The notes: a model not told the origin generated them from the sequence alone. DNA of 64,000 nucleotides from Vibrio amylolyticus (GCF_023145695.1 NZ_JAJHVV010000003.1:310001-374000), one strand, 5' to 3'. Counted from the stretch's first letter, positions 26,176 through 35,500 are shown. Made by a program: numbers and translations.

Positions 26176-27093
26176 ATGATGGGTATCGATATAAGCATGG
26201 TGAAAGAGACACTGAACATGTTCATGTTTTTGGCGGTAGAGTTAACCGTGCTATTTCTTATGATCAGTTACTTGGTGGGTGTGCTTCAGGAGTACATTCC
26301 ACCAGAAAAAATTCAAAGCATTTTAAGTGGGAAGAAGGGCAAAGGTTACATTGTCGCGGGATTTTTAGGTGCGATAACTCCGTTTTGTTCGTGCTCAACG
26401 ATTCCTTTTTTGAAAGGCTTACTAAGAGCCAAAGCTGGGTTTGGCACCATGATGGTGTTTCTATTCGCTAGCCCTCTACTAAATCCAATCATAATTGGGC
26501 TATTTGCCGTGACGTTTGGTTTGAAGGTCACGGTGTTCTATTTCGTTATAGCAATGGGAGTATCGGTACTCGCAGGCTATACACTGGAAAGATTAGGATT
26601 TGAAAAGTACGTCAAACCTGAAGCCTATTTAGCGCCAGAGAAAAAAGGGTGTGGTTCGTCATGCTCGTCGAAAAAAGCGCCGATTAGCAAGTGGAAGCGA
26701 ATTTGGGATACAACGTGGGCAGACTTTAAAAAAGTACTGCCTTATCTATTTGGTGGTATCGCACTTGGGTCGATGATTTATGGGTTCATGCCAACGGAGT
26801 TTGTTGCGAGCGTAGCTAGTGAAAACAACCCGTTTGCGATTCCAGTCGCGGCTGTTATTGGGATTCCACTCTATATTCGTGCAGAAGCGGTGATACCTCT
26901 GAGTGCAGCATTAGCTGCGAAGGGGATGGGGTTAGGTGCGGTAATGGCATTAATCATTGGCAGTGCAGGGGCAAGCTTAACAGAAGTTATTTTGCTTAAG
27001 TCGATATTTAAAAACCAGATGATTTACGCGTTTTTAGCCGTGATTGTCTCGATGGCTATCAGTGCGGGTTATCTTTATATGATGATGTTTTAA
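26176..27093 (+). CDS. ArsP/YraQ-type permease (DUF318 family)
   Basis: A 305-residue inner-membrane protein with about eight hydrophobic segments. The family's signature cysteine motif is present: AITPFCSCSTIPFLKGLL (about 70-87), followed by FASPLLNPIIIGLF (about 98-111). A cytoplasmic loop carries more cysteines (KKGCGSSCSSKKAP, about 157-170). The second half has GIPLYIRAEAVIPLSAAL. Family members export trivalent organoarsenicals (ArsP) or act on other thiophilic ligands. The divergent ArsR-type gene and paired operators support a metal(loid)-inducible unit. The start at 26176 or the adjacent ATG at 26179 follows AAGG. The substrate is not fixed by sequence. Confidence 0.85.
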   Translation: MMGIDISMVKETLNMFMFLAVELTVLFLMISYLVGVLQEYIPPEKIQSILSGKKGKGYIVAGFLGAITPFCSCSTIPFLKGLLRAKAGFGTMMVFLFASPLLNPIIIGLFAVTFGLKVTVFYFVIAMGVSVLAGYTLERLGFEKYVKPEAYLAPEKKGCGSSCSSKKAPISKWKRIWDTTWADFKKVLPYLFGGIALGSMIYGFMPTEFVASVASENNPFAIPVAAVIGIPLYIRAEAVIPLSAALAAKGMGLGAVMALIIGSAGASLTEVILLKSIFKNQMIYAFLAVIVSMAISAGYLYMMMF

Positions 27094-27105
27094 CGATCTA
27101 TGATG

Positions 27106-27129
27106 GAGCCTATTATGTATAGGCTCTTT
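27106..27129 (+). terminator. Terminator of the permease gene
   Basis: GAGCCTAT and ATAGGCTC pair with a 5-base loop and are followed by TTTA, 12 bases after the stop. Confidence 0.6.
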
Positions 27130-27325
27130 ACGATCTGCAGTGATCGATTTAGCGTCCTAATTGATAACTTGATATTCGAAAGCGTCACTTTAAAGTCATA
27201 TTTGTCGATTTCGGTGCTGAATTAACGAAAAAAGTGCCGTTCCTATTCGTATTGCTCTATAATCTGCCACCGTATTTTTGGTTATGCTGTACGTGGTCGT
27301 AGCCGTTTAGTTTAGGAACATTACA

Positions 27326-28618
27326 ATGTCATTTTCATCTCAGAATTTTGCGCCAGAAATTGTGAAAGCACTTTCCGAGTGCGGCTACGAAAAACTTACC
27401 CCTGTTCAACAAAAAGCGATTCCATTTGCGCGTAAAGGTCACGATATCCTTGCTAATGCGCAAACGGGTACCGGTAAAACAGCGGCATTCTCACTGCCTA
27501 TCGTTCAGCAGTTGTTGGATAAACCTAAAACGAAAAACAATCACCAAGCACGCGCACTTATTCTTGCACCAACGCGTGAACTTGCTGCTCAAATTGCTCA
27601 AAGTATTCAAGACTACATTAAATACACCTCTCTATCCGTCGCTGCAATCTATGGTGGCGTAAAAATGTCATCACAAGTTAACAAGCTAGAAAAAGGTGTT
27701 GATGTGCTAGTTGCAACGCCTGGGCGTTTAATCGAGCATTTAGAAGAGAACAACGTATCGCTAGCAAATCTAGAGTTTCTTGTGTTTGATGAAGCAGATC
27801 GTATGCTCGACATGGGCTTCATTTCTTCGATCGAAACCATCATGGCGGGAGTCTCTACTCAGCCTCAAACCATGCTGTTTTCTGCGACTTTCTCTCCTCA
27901 GATGAACAAATTGGCTGGTGAAATCCTTAAACAACCTAAACGTGTATCTGTAGCAAAAGAGAATGTAACAGCAGATACCATTGCTCATGTTGTATATCCC
28001 GTCGATCAAGAGAGAAAGCATGAGATGCTTTCCGAGTTGATTGGTCGTAAAAACTGGAAGCAAGTTTTGGTCTTTGTAAACTACAAAGAAACCGCAAATA
28101 TGCTGCTTAAAGAGCTGAAGCTTGATGGTATCAAAGCGGTATTGTGTCATGGTGACAAAGCACAAAGTGCTCGCCGTAGAGCGCTTGATGAGTTTAAAGA
28201 AGGTAAAGCGCGTGTCATGATTGCGACGGACGTCGCTGCTCGTGGTTTAGACATTAAAGATCTTCCACACGTAGTGAACTTTGATATGCCGTTTCTAGCA
28301 GAAGATTACGTGCACCGTATTGGTCGTACAGGTAGAGCAGGGCAGAAAGGCCACGCCGTCTCTTTTGTAAACCGAGATGAAGAGCTAACCCTTCAGCAAG
28401 TTGAGCAGTTGATTGGCCATACAATCCGCCGCGTAGAGCAAGCGGGTTATGAGCCAAAAAATCGCGATGCGCTTATTCAAAAAATGCATTCAAAGCCTGC
28501 ATTTAAAAACCGCAAAACACGAACCAATAATCCATCAGATACGGACCAAGGTTCTGCTGAGAAACGTGCACGTTTGCGTAATATGATTAAGAACCGTGCT
28601 GCAGGATCTAAGAAGTAG
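27326..28618 (+). CDS. rhlE: DEAD-box RNA helicase RhlE-like
   Basis: A 430-residue RNA helicase. Motifs: Q motif LTPVQQKAIPFA, Walker A AQTGTGKT (about 45-52), APTRELA, TPGRLIEHL, DEAD in VFDEADRMLDMGF (about 152-164), SATFSP, ATDVAARGLDI and HRIGRTGRAG. The basic tail from about 385 (KNRKTRTNN, KNRAAGSKK) is RNA-binding-like. A good sigma70 -10 hexamer TATAAT at 27258-27263 would give a 5' leader of about 55 bases, as is common in cold-induced helicase genes, but no cold-shock element was identified. It has its own terminator. Confidence 0.93.
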   Translation: MSFSSQNFAPEIVKALSECGYEKLTPVQQKAIPFARKGHDILANAQTGTGKTAAFSLPIVQQLLDKPKTKNNHQARALILAPTRELAAQIAQSIQDYIKYTSLSVAAIYGGVKMSSQVNKLEKGVDVLVATPGRLIEHLEENNVSLANLEFLVFDEADRMLDMGFISSIETIMAGVSTQPQTMLFSATFSPQMNKLAGEILKQPKRVSVAKENVTADTIAHVVYPVDQERKHEMLSELIGRKNWKQVLVFVNYKETANMLLKELKLDGIKAVLCHGDKAQSARRRALDEFKEGKARVMIATDVAARGLDIKDLPHVVNFDMPFLAEDYVHRIGRTGRAGQKGHAVSFVNRDEELTLQQVEQLIGHTIRRVEQAGYEPKNRDALIQKMHSKPAFKNRKTRTNNPSDTDQGSAEKRARLRNMIKNRAAGSKK

Positions 28619-28654
28619 GCGTTAGCCATTACTTTTCTACAAGTTACTTTTTAT

Positions 28655-28689
28655 AAAACGCCAGTGATGTGAGTCATTTGGCGTTTTTT
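28655..28689 (+). terminator. Terminator of the rhlE-like gene
   Basis: AAAACGCCA pairs with TGGCGTTTT around a 15-base loop; a six-T run closes it, about 37 bases after the stop. Confidence 0.8.
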
Positions 28690-28798
28690 GTTTGTATGCC
28701 CAAAAATTTCATCGTTTACATTTCCAATCTACTGATTAGCTGCTTTATTTATAAAAGATATAAGGATAACTAATCAGGAAATGACAAGGAGATTCATC

Positions 28799-29035
28799 TT
28801 GAAGACAATGACTTGCAAGCAGTTAGGCGGTGCGTGTGACCTGAAATTTCATGCTGAAACATTTGAACAGATGGTCGAGATTAGCAAGCAGCATGGAATG
28901 GAAATGTTTCAAGTACACGATAATCAGCATTTGGAAGCGATGGAAAAAATCAAACAGATGATGGCCGACCCTGAAGCCATGAAAGCATGGTATGAAAGTA
29001 AAAAAGGCGAATTTGAACAACTCAGTGAAGACTGA
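28799..29035 (+). CDS. DUF1059 small protein, TTG start
   Basis: A 78-residue protein of the DUF1059 family. It begins MKTMTCKQLGGACDLKFHA, the family signature, with two cysteines, and continues with a helical body FEQMVEISKQHGMEMFQ. The ribosome site AAGGAG (28785-28790) is correctly spaced from the TTG at 28799, too close to the ATG at 28781 and too far from the ATG at 28808, so TTG is the start. Function is unknown; members are often found near stress genes. It is monocistronic, with a terminator 31 bases downstream. Confidence 0.88.
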   Translation: MKTMTCKQLGGACDLKFHAETFEQMVEISKQHGMEMFQVHDNQHLEAMEKIKQMMADPEAMKAWYESKKGEFEQLSED

Positions 29036-29065
29036 ACCTTAATCACTATTGATGTTGACTAGAAA

Positions 29066-29090
29066 GCGAGGCGATAAAGCCTCGTTTTTT
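29066..29090 (+). terminator. Terminator of the DUF1059 gene
   Basis: CGAGGC and GCCTCG pair with a 6-base loop and are followed by six T. Confidence 0.85.
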
Positions 29091-29260
29091 GTGAGCAGTT
29101 ATTAACTTGTCAGTTACATTTTTAGGCATTCAATAGGAACTAGAATATTGTCTATGCAGCTTTAGTTGTTTATCTTAGATAACAATAAAATAACAAGTCG
29201 TATCTACAATTGTTATTCACTCTTATGAACAAGGTTTATTTAATTAACAGGATGTTACTT

Positions 29261-29665
29261 ATGAATGAACAAGTTAAAGCTAAGTTCGACTCATATCCTG
29301 AAGGCGTCATCCCAAAAATGCTAGAACTAAGAGAGGCGATCATCAATGTCATTGAAGAGTGTGAGTTTTCAGACTATGAAGAGACACTGAAATGGGGTGA
29401 GCCCAGTTACTTAGTAGAAGGGGGCAGTACCGTTCGTATTGACTGGAAAGCTAAGTCTCCAGATCAGTACTACGTATTTTTTAACTGCAAAACTAAGTTA
29501 GTGGACACTTTTCGTGAGTTATATACCGATGATCTGGTGTTTGAGGGTAATAGAGCCATAGTGTTGAACCTAAAGCAGTCGTTCCCGGTTGAAGAAGTAA
29601 GGCACTGCATCGAGTTGTCGTTACGATATCAAAGTATCAAAAATCTACCATTATTGGGTGCGTAA
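29261..29665 (+). CDS. DUF1801 (YdhG-like) domain protein
   Basis: A 134-residue protein resembling DUF1801/YdhG-like proteins. The core shows ELREAIINVIEEC, the ETLKWGEPSYLVEGG block (about 47-61) typical of the family, then DQYYVFFNCKTKLV and the C-terminal block with KNLPLLGA. The start at 29261 has AGGATG six bases upstream, so I discard the 17-codon extension. Some relatives are iron-chaperone-like by annotation; no function is established that I can state here. It is a single gene followed by a hairpin. Confidence 0.8.
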   Translation: MNEQVKAKFDSYPEGVIPKMLELREAIINVIEECEFSDYEETLKWGEPSYLVEGGSTVRIDWKAKSPDQYYVFFNCKTKLVDTFRELYTDDLVFEGNRAIVLNLKQSFPVEEVRHCIELSLRYQSIKNLPLLGA

Positions 29666-29694
29666 TTTAGGTAAGGTTACGAAGCAGATCGTTT

Positions 29695-29731
29695 AAAAAT
29701 GCGCTGAAATAGTTAGGTCGTTCGCATTTTT
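29695..29731 (+). terminator. Terminator after the DUF1801 gene
   Basis: AAAAATGCG and CGCATTTTT form a perfect 9-bp stem around a 19-base loop. The T-rich right arm suits termination on either strand. Confidence 0.6.
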
Positions 29732-29801
29732 AATTCAATAGGCTCTATCCTAATCTAGGTATGGTTATATTGAGGTGTTTTGAACAACTTGTGGAGCATG
29801 C

Positions 29802-30047
29802 ATGGGCTCTGAAACATCAATGGCCATCTCTAGTTATCTTGGCTTTTTAATTTTACTTCTTGTCTCATATCCTTTTGTAATTGTTGGGATTTGTGTCGCA
29901 GTTTTTGATAAACGTAAACATAATCCTTTGATTCTTCGTTTTAGTCTTTTTTGGGGAGTGATTGTGTTGGGCCTTCTAACTATGCACTTGCAAACAGAGG
30001 TCATATACGGTGAGGAGATTATTGAGCAACTAAATAATCTCGAATAG
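29802..30047 (+). CDS. Small two-helix membrane protein, unknown
   Basis: An 81-residue protein with two hydrophobic helices, about 12-35 (YLGFLILLLVSYPFVIVGICVAVF) read in pieces, and about 46-63 (FSLFWGVIVLGLLTMHL), joined by a basic loop (DKRKHNP). GGAG lies upstream of the start with good spacing. The next gene begins 36 bases downstream on the same strand. I recognise no family. Confidence 0.65.
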   Translation: MGSETSMAISSYLGFLILLLVSYPFVIVGICVAVFDKRKHNPLILRFSLFWGVIVLGLLTMHLQTEVIYGEEIIEQLNNLE

Positions 30048-30083
30048 ACCGTTCTTAATCATCAACTAAATAAAGGATTAACC

Positions 30084-30470
30084 ATGATTGTTGTTTATGG
30101 AATAAGCGAACACTTGAATCCAATTAAGACGTCATTATCAGATGCAATCCACTCTAGTATGTTGGAGGTTCTTGGAATACCAGAAGGAAAAAGAGCGCAT
30201 CGTTTTATTCCTATGGATAAAAGCGATTTCTTTTATCCTAGTGACCGAAGTGAAGCCTACACAGTTATTGAAGTAAATATGATGATGGGCCGTCAAAGAG
30301 AAACTAAGAAAGCCCTTATCAAATCTTTGTTTGAAGTAATTGAAGCGAAAGTCGGTATCGATCCAACTGATGTGGAAATTACCATAAAAGAGCAGCCTGC
30401 ACACTGCTGGGGGTTCCGTGGAATGACGGGTGATGAAGTTCAAGACTTAAGGTATAGCGTGAATGTGTAA
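30084..30470 (+). CDS. Tautomerase-fold protein lacking Pro1
   Basis: A 128-residue protein that resembles the tautomerase_2 group: RFIPMDKSDFFYP (about 39-51), the conserved TVIEVNMMMGRQRETKKALIK region (about 59-79, quoted in part) and DPTDVEITIKEQPAHCWGFRG. Active superfamily members use the amino-terminal proline as catalytic base; here the second residue is Ile (MIVVYG), so classical tautomerase chemistry is doubtful. It overlaps the HAD gene by eight bases, indicating co-translation. AAAGGA is upstream of the start. Confidence 0.8.
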   Translation: MIVVYGISEHLNPIKTSLSDAIHSSMLEVLGIPEGKRAHRFIPMDKSDFFYPSDRSEAYTVIEVNMMMGRQRETKKALIKSLFEVIEAKVGIDPTDVEITIKEQPAHCWGFRGMTGDEVQDLRYSVNV

Positions 30471-30954
30471 AGGTACTACACCCGTTAAAGTTTACCTTTT
30501 CGATTGGGGGGATACGCTAATGGTGGATTTCCCCAACCAGAAAGGAAAAATGTGTGACTGGAATTACGTAGAAGCAGTTGAGGGGGCGCAACAAGCTTTA
30601 TCAACAATCGCGCAACACAGCCATGTTTATATTGCTACTAGCGCAGATGATTCGTCAGAGTTAGATATCAAGCGTGCTTTCCAACGAGTAGAGCTAGATA
30701 AATATATATCAGGTTACTTCTGTAAGGTTAACTTAGGGATTGCTAAAGGATCAGCAGAGTTTTATTTGGAAATTGTTAAGAGAATTGGTTTAAAGCCTAA
30801 TCAAGTGGTTATGGTTGGAGACACCGTCAATAAAGATATTCAACCCGCTATTCAAGCTGGCCTATCCGCAATATGGTTTAATCCTTTACGAGCTGACAGC
30901 GAACTCTCTCAAAATGTTGAACAAATTACGTCTCTTACCGATCTCATTCAGTAG
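30463..30954 (+). CDS. HAD-superfamily hydrolase
   Basis: A 163-residue phosphatase-like protein. Motif I is LFDWGDTL (about 10-17, with the nucleophile Asp and the second Asp), motif II is around ATSADDS, and motif IV is MVGDTVNKDIQPA (about 117-129), with the cap reduced. It is shorter than typical HAD phosphatases, so it has a minimal cap. It overlaps the tautomerase-fold gene and is probably co-expressed with it. The substrate is unknown. A strong hairpin terminator follows. Confidence 0.85.
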   Translation: MCKGTTPVKVYLFDWGDTLMVDFPNQKGKMCDWNYVEAVEGAQQALSTIAQHSHVYIATSADDSSELDIKRAFQRVELDKYISGYFCKVNLGIAKGSAEFYLEIVKRIGLKPNQVVMVGDTVNKDIQPAIQAGLSAIWFNPLRADSELSQNVEQITSLTDLIQ

Positions 30955-31015
30955 CACTTCGCATGAATTCATTCGCTCAAGTGTGTTTTATTTTTGACTT
31001 TTTTAAATAGCGAAA

Positions 31016-31066
31016 GCCCATGTAACTAGAAAGCGATTGCCCTTTTCTAGTTCATGGGCGATTTTT
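31016..31066 (+). terminator. Long stem-loop terminator after the HAD gene
   Basis: GCCCATG-t-AACTAGAAA pairs with TTTCTAGTT and CATGGGC, giving a 16-bp stem with one bulge. GATTTTT follows on the plus strand. Confidence 0.75.
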
Positions 31067-31139
31067 ACCATCAGTTTGTCCTCAATGACGATAAGCGTGA
31101 CATCAACCAATAGCATGTAGAGTCATTAGATGATGAATA

Positions 31140-33173
31140 TTAATATTGGCGTATTCGAAATGCTTTGAAGTTCACATCACCATTGTCAGAGACTATCGCA
31201 ATATGTTGATACCCCTTTGCTAAGCTAACCGGTTTAGAGACACGTTGCCAGTTAGTCCAACCGTTCGTGTTGGGTATTGTTGCGGTTCCGTATTGATGCC
31301 ATCCACCAAATTCTTCAACTGTAAATGAGGCTCCATTGTTTTGTGTTGCTACATCAAACTCAATAACGTAGTTTCCAGACTCGGGAATATGAAATGGGTA
31401 GGCAACCCAATCTCCTTGAGAAAAGTAACCGACAAAGCCTTCTTGGGTTTCAATGCCATTCATCTGGCAGTAGCTCAAAGCGCTGATTAAGCTATCTAAG
31501 GGTAGTGATGATTTACTGTCACATTTCACCTGCGCCTGAGTCAGGGCGTTGATAGCGTCATCATTTCTATGAGCATTGTGGAGCTTTAGATTCTCAACTA
31601 ACGTCATAAGTACTGAATAGGCTTGCTCAGCGTCAGGCATTGTACCTCCTTGCTCCCAGTAAGTTAAAAGATCTTGAAACCCATCGGGTTTCTTGACAGA
31701 AAATGAGCCTGAAGTGTGTTCCATCTTTTTCCACGTCCACCATGACCAACCAATATTGTTGCTTTCTAGTAGTTCAACGGCTTCTCGATACCAAGTGTTA
31801 CTATTCTCGCCGGACTCACTCATCCAGAGCGGAACGTTGTATTGATCTCGCATTTGAGTAAAAGGTTGAATAGAGGCGTCGTTGTTTTCATTCCAATACT
31901 TGTGGAAGCTGATTGCAACGTTATCGTCACTCACCGGTAGCGGCCAAAGGTTGGAGTGATTATTACCCCAGCAGTTTCCTTCAATTGCGATTAAGTGGTT
32001 TTTGTCGTACTTTCTGATTTCGGGAATAAGCTTTGAATACATCTCTCGAAGTGGAATATTACTCACTTCAGTACAGCCATTTTTATTGTCAGGAATGTCA
32101 TCAAATCCCCAGTTTGGCTCGTTCATTGGGTCATAAGCGGCAATCCATCGTTCGTTAGCGTAACGCTCAGCAATCTTGCCCCAAAGTGCGATCATTTTTC
32201 GTTGATTCTCTTCACTCTCCCATAACGAGGGCTTAGTTGGGTCGTAATCACTAATATTACCGTTGTAGCCTTGACCGCCTGGCGCTGCATGGAGATCAAG
32301 TATCAGGTAAATCTCGTTCTCTTTACACCATGCGAGTAGTTCATCAACTCTCTCAAACCCTTCGTTAAGCCATGTGTCCTGACCAAATATTGGCTCTTGC
32401 TCGATGGGTAAGGTAAAGAGGTTAAAGTGCATAGGAAGGCGAATGGTATTAAATCCGGATCGTTTCAGCTCCACGACATCCTGCTGTGTGAAAAAGTTGT
32501 CTAGCCAAGCTTGATGAAAGGTTTTGGTTCGCTCCTCGCCAATAATGGCACTGATATCGTCGAGTATTTTATGTTGTCCTTCATCGGCATTTTGATTGAA
32601 TTCGAACATATAAGGTTCCATGACCATCCAGCCACCAATCCCCATTCCACGAAAGATTAAGTTGTCTCCGTTCGCATCGATAATTTGAGTGCCATTTGCA
32701 CGAACGAAAGTAGTAGGGGCAGGAGCTGGCGTAATCGTATCAGATTCACAAGATGCGCTATCTAGATAAAATGTGGTGATAACCTCTGGTGTTGAGTCGG
32801 TGTTCATTTGAAAGCCGAAACTAACTTTGCCACCATCTGATGGAATGGATCGGTTCCAATCTGTATTTGTTGTAGCACTCATCTGAGTTAATGAGGCGGT
32901 AAATTCCACGTTCCAACCCTGGCTGAATGTATCAGCTGGGCTCTTTTCCCAAGAAAGGGACCAATCATTGATGGCAGAGCTACCTAAATTTGTAATGATA
33001 ACATCGGCTTGATAACCCGAAGGCCACTGGTTCGCAATGTTATATTCCACTTCATATTGGCACTCACTACTACTCATGGTTCTTTGTTCTGAAGCTGAAA
33101 GTGGTAATGAAATACTAAGGGTTAAAAAAGTCAGCCCAATCACGGCATAAAAGTTCCGCTTGTCATGAAACAT
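31140..33173 (-). CDS. Secreted CBM2-GH5-CBM6 endo-beta-glucanase
   Basis: A 677-residue exported enzyme. A signal peptide ends near SLPLSASEQ. A CBM2-type domain (about 35-145, starting CQYEVEYNIANQWPSGYQ and ending at the paired Cys) is followed by the GH5 barrel (about 165-510). The acid/base Glu is in AAYDPMNEPNWG and the nucleophile Glu in PLWMSESGENS. The C-terminal CBM6-like domain (about 575-677) has GDWVAYPFHIPESGNY. It should cleave beta-glucans outside the cell and feed the importer encoded next to it. The start at 33173 has AAAAGG nine bases upstream; the one at 33182 has no spacing to it. Cellulose versus laminarin or mixed-link glucan cannot be decided here. Confidence 0.9.
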   Translation of the reverse strand: MFHDKRNFYAVIGLTFLTLSISLPLSASEQRTMSSSECQYEVEYNIANQWPSGYQADVIITNLGSSAINDWSLSWEKSPADTFSQGWNVEFTASLTQMSATTNTDWNRSIPSDGGKVSFGFQMNTDSTPEVITTFYLDSASCESDTITPAPAPTTFVRANGTQIIDANGDNLIFRGMGIGGWMVMEPYMFEFNQNADEGQHKILDDISAIIGEERTKTFHQAWLDNFFTQQDVVELKRSGFNTIRLPMHFNLFTLPIEQEPIFGQDTWLNEGFERVDELLAWCKENEIYLILDLHAAPGGQGYNGNISDYDPTKPSLWESEENQRKMIALWGKIAERYANERWIAAYDPMNEPNWGFDDIPDNKNGCTEVSNIPLREMYSKLIPEIRKYDKNHLIAIEGNCWGNNHSNLWPLPVSDDNVAISFHKYWNENNDASIQPFTQMRDQYNVPLWMSESGENSNTWYREAVELLESNNIGWSWWTWKKMEHTSGSFSVKKPDGFQDLLTYWEQGGTMPDAEQAYSVLMTLVENLKLHNAHRNDDAINALTQAQVKCDSKSSLPLDSLISALSYCQMNGIETQEGFVGYFSQGDWVAYPFHIPESGNYVIEFDVATQNNGASFTVEEFGGWHQYGTATIPNTNGWTNWQRVSKPVSLAKGYQHIAIVSDNGDVNFKAFRIRQY

Positions 33174-33727
33174 TCCATACATCCTTTTACGTTACAGTTA
33201 TGAAATTGATCCTAATAGTATTAGCAAAATGCTTCGGTGAGTTTTAGTGTTTCATTCGTTTAAATATATGAATCTTTCAATTATTAATAACATTTGTGAA
33301 ATTGAAAACAATATGAATTCATTTCTATTCATAGATTTGGTCATAAGGCCAAGTATTTTGTGTGTTAGGTTTTACTATTTATCTCAGTATGAAACTTTTC
33401 ATAGAAGGTATTATTTGTTTCATGGGTATTTTGGGTCTTATTGAAAGTAATGAATAACGCAATTCAATTTAATTCAATGGTTTATTCTTTGTTTTTGGTT
33501 TTTTGAAACTGAAATTATTAATGATTTCCTTTGTTTGTTTCAGGGTGTTGGTGTGTTACTAGACCTAGTTTGTTCTTTTAATAGTTAGTGAATGAGTGAT
33601 CGAATTATTGTGACCAAATAAGCAAAAGCCTTTCATTTTAAATTCTATGATTCCTCCGTAGTTCATCGTTACCTCAGGTTCAAGTTTAGGTAATGATGAT
33701 TCATGATTATAATTACAGGAGTTTCAA
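33174..33727. promoter_or_regulatory. Divergent control region of the beta-glucan locus
   Basis: About 550 AT-rich bases separate the GH5 gene (minus) and the importer operon (plus). A 65-codon frame here has no ribosome site or protein-like composition, and I regard it as chance. Both promoters must lie here. I searched by eye for the LacI-type pattern found at 35501 and saw only poor matches. Confidence 0.5.
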
Positions 33728-35392
33728 ATGAATCGAGCTTTTCTTGCTGCATCCACACTAGCAATGGCGATTGCGATGCCTGCACAGGCGAATGAAGTTA
33801 CAACGGAAGACATGCCGAACTTACGAGTACTCAATGACAGTACAACGGGTTGGGTACGTAACTTTAACCCTTGGGTTGGTGGACGAACTAACTTCGCTTA
33901 TGAATCATTAGTGATCTTCAGCCAGCTTGATTCATCTGAGGTCCACCCATGGCTCGCGAGCAGTTATGAACTCAGCCAAGACATGAAAATGATCACCGTT
34001 AACCTTCGTGAAGGTGTTAAGTGGTCTGATGGTGAAGACTTTACTGCCGACGATGTTGTGTTCTCATACACTTATCCAACTAAGCACCCAGAGATAGATG
34101 GTGCGGGCATGGGAAGCCGAATCGAAAAAATCGTTAAGATTAATGACCATAAAGTAGAAATTTATTTACCAGAAGCCAATGCGTTTGCCGCCGAAGATAT
34201 TATTGGTGAAGGCGTTCGAATGATACCAAAACATATTTGGTCGAAGATCGATGCTCCAGCGGCATTCGTTAATGAAAATCCAGTAGGAACGGGGCCATTT
34301 ACTGAAATCCAGCGTTTTACTCCTCAAGTGTACATCCAGTGTCGTAACCCTCATTACTGGAACAAAGATCTTAAAATCAATTGTTTAGAATTTCCACAGT
34401 ACTCTAGTAATGATGCGGCGCTAGAAATGTTGTCGAAAGGCGAGATTGATTGGGCGGGAATTTTCATTCCGGACATTGAACGCACGTTTGTTTCGAAGCA
34501 CCCGAACAATAAATACTGGTTCCCATCAAATGACGGTGTTCGTATTGCTATGAACTACAACACCAAAAATGAAGCGGCGAGTGAAGCGTTTAGTGACATC
34601 AACTTCCGTCGAGCTATGAACCTTTCTATGGACCGTGAAGCGATGATCATGATTGGTGCTTACGGTTACGTAGAAGGTGGTAACCCTGCAACTAACCTGC
34701 CTAAAACACACTGGTCTTGGCGTGATGATCAAGCGGATGAAACGTGGAATCAGCTGTATCGTTACGATGTGAAAGCTGCAAAAGCAGAACTTGAAAAAGG
34801 CGGCTTTAAAGACATTACTGGCGATGGTTTTGTTGAAACACCATCAGGCAAGCCATTGACATTCCGCATTCAAGTACCAAGTGGTTGGAGTGATTGGGTT
34901 AATAACGTGGGTATTGCCGTTGAAGGCCTACGTATGGCGGGTATTAACGCAAACATCATTACCCCTGAAGTGAACGCTTACGCGCAAAACTGGGCAAACA
35001 ACGACTTTGAAGCAACGATGGCAGCAGGAACAATTCAAAGTTCAGCATGGCGCTTCTACGATCAAACGATGCATTCTCGCTATGCAGATACCGGTATCTG
35101 GTGGTCAACGAGCATGCATAACTACACCAGCGATGACCTAGATAACCTCATTGAAAGCCTTGGTAAAACTCGTGATGTTGAGAAGCAAAAAGAGTTAGGC
35201 GCGCAAATTGAGCGTATTTATGCAGAGCAAGCGGTACAAGTGCCTCTTTATTACAACGGTGTTTGGTACGTATATAACGACTCTCGCTTTGAAGGTTGGG
35301 CATCAGCGGATAACCCATTTGTTATGCCAGCGCCTTTTGAAGGGATGGATCGCTTGATTCACCTAATGAACCTTAAGCCAAGAGTTCAATAG
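33728..35392 (+). CDS. ABC importer substrate-binding protein, Opp/Cbt family
   Basis: A 554-residue periplasmic protein of the oligopeptide-type (cluster C) family. The signal peptide ends MAIAMPAQA (residue 21). The family signature region is DMKMITVNLREGVKWSDGE with FTADDVVFSY (about 90-120). A second conserved block is NFRRAMNLSMDREAM (about 295-309). Members bind peptides or, in marine and hyperthermophilic bacteria, beta-linked oligosaccharides such as cellobiose. The GH5 and GH3 neighbours favour the sugar role. GGAG sits upstream of the start. A hairpin after the stop probably limits read-through into the permease genes. Confidence 0.9.
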   Translation: MNRAFLAASTLAMAIAMPAQANEVTTEDMPNLRVLNDSTTGWVRNFNPWVGGRTNFAYESLVIFSQLDSSEVHPWLASSYELSQDMKMITVNLREGVKWSDGEDFTADDVVFSYTYPTKHPEIDGAGMGSRIEKIVKINDHKVEIYLPEANAFAAEDIIGEGVRMIPKHIWSKIDAPAAFVNENPVGTGPFTEIQRFTPQVYIQCRNPHYWNKDLKINCLEFPQYSSNDAALEMLSKGEIDWAGIFIPDIERTFVSKHPNNKYWFPSNDGVRIAMNYNTKNEAASEAFSDINFRRAMNLSMDREAMIMIGAYGYVEGGNPATNLPKTHWSWRDDQADETWNQLYRYDVKAAKAELEKGGFKDITGDGFVETPSGKPLTFRIQVPSGWSDWVNNVGIAVEGLRMAGINANIITPEVNAYAQNWANNDFEATMAAGTIQSSAWRFYDQTMHSRYADTGIWWSTSMHNYTSDDLDNLIESLGKTRDVEKQKELGAQIERIYAEQAVQVPLYYNGVWYVYNDSRFEGWASADNPFVMPAPFEGMDRLIHLMNLKPRVQ

Positions 35393-35418
35393 TTATTTCA
35401 TTAACTGACTAACTAGCT

Positions 35419-35452
35419 AATGCCTACCTAAGCGGTTCTCAAGGTAGGCATT
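35419..35452 (+). other. Intercistronic stem-loop behind the binding-protein gene
   Basis: AATGCCTACCT and AGGTAGGCATT form a perfect 11-bp stem with a 12-base loop and no T-run. Such hairpins after binding-protein genes protect the upstream mRNA from 3' decay and lower downstream expression. Confidence 0.7.
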
Positions 35453-35500
35453 GGTTGAATTCTAATTGCCTGTTTTTACGGGCATATTTTAAACCTTTGT

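Noticed and set aside
24293..28618. The two DEAD-box genes around the ArsR/permease pair as the ends of a composite transposon
   Set aside because: They are distinct proteins in opposite orientation with different tails and no flanking repeats, so nothing indicates mobility.
33247..33444. 65-codon plus-strand frame in the divergent region of the beta-glucan locus
   Set aside because: No ribosome site, AT-driven composition and no protein-like pattern; treated as chance.
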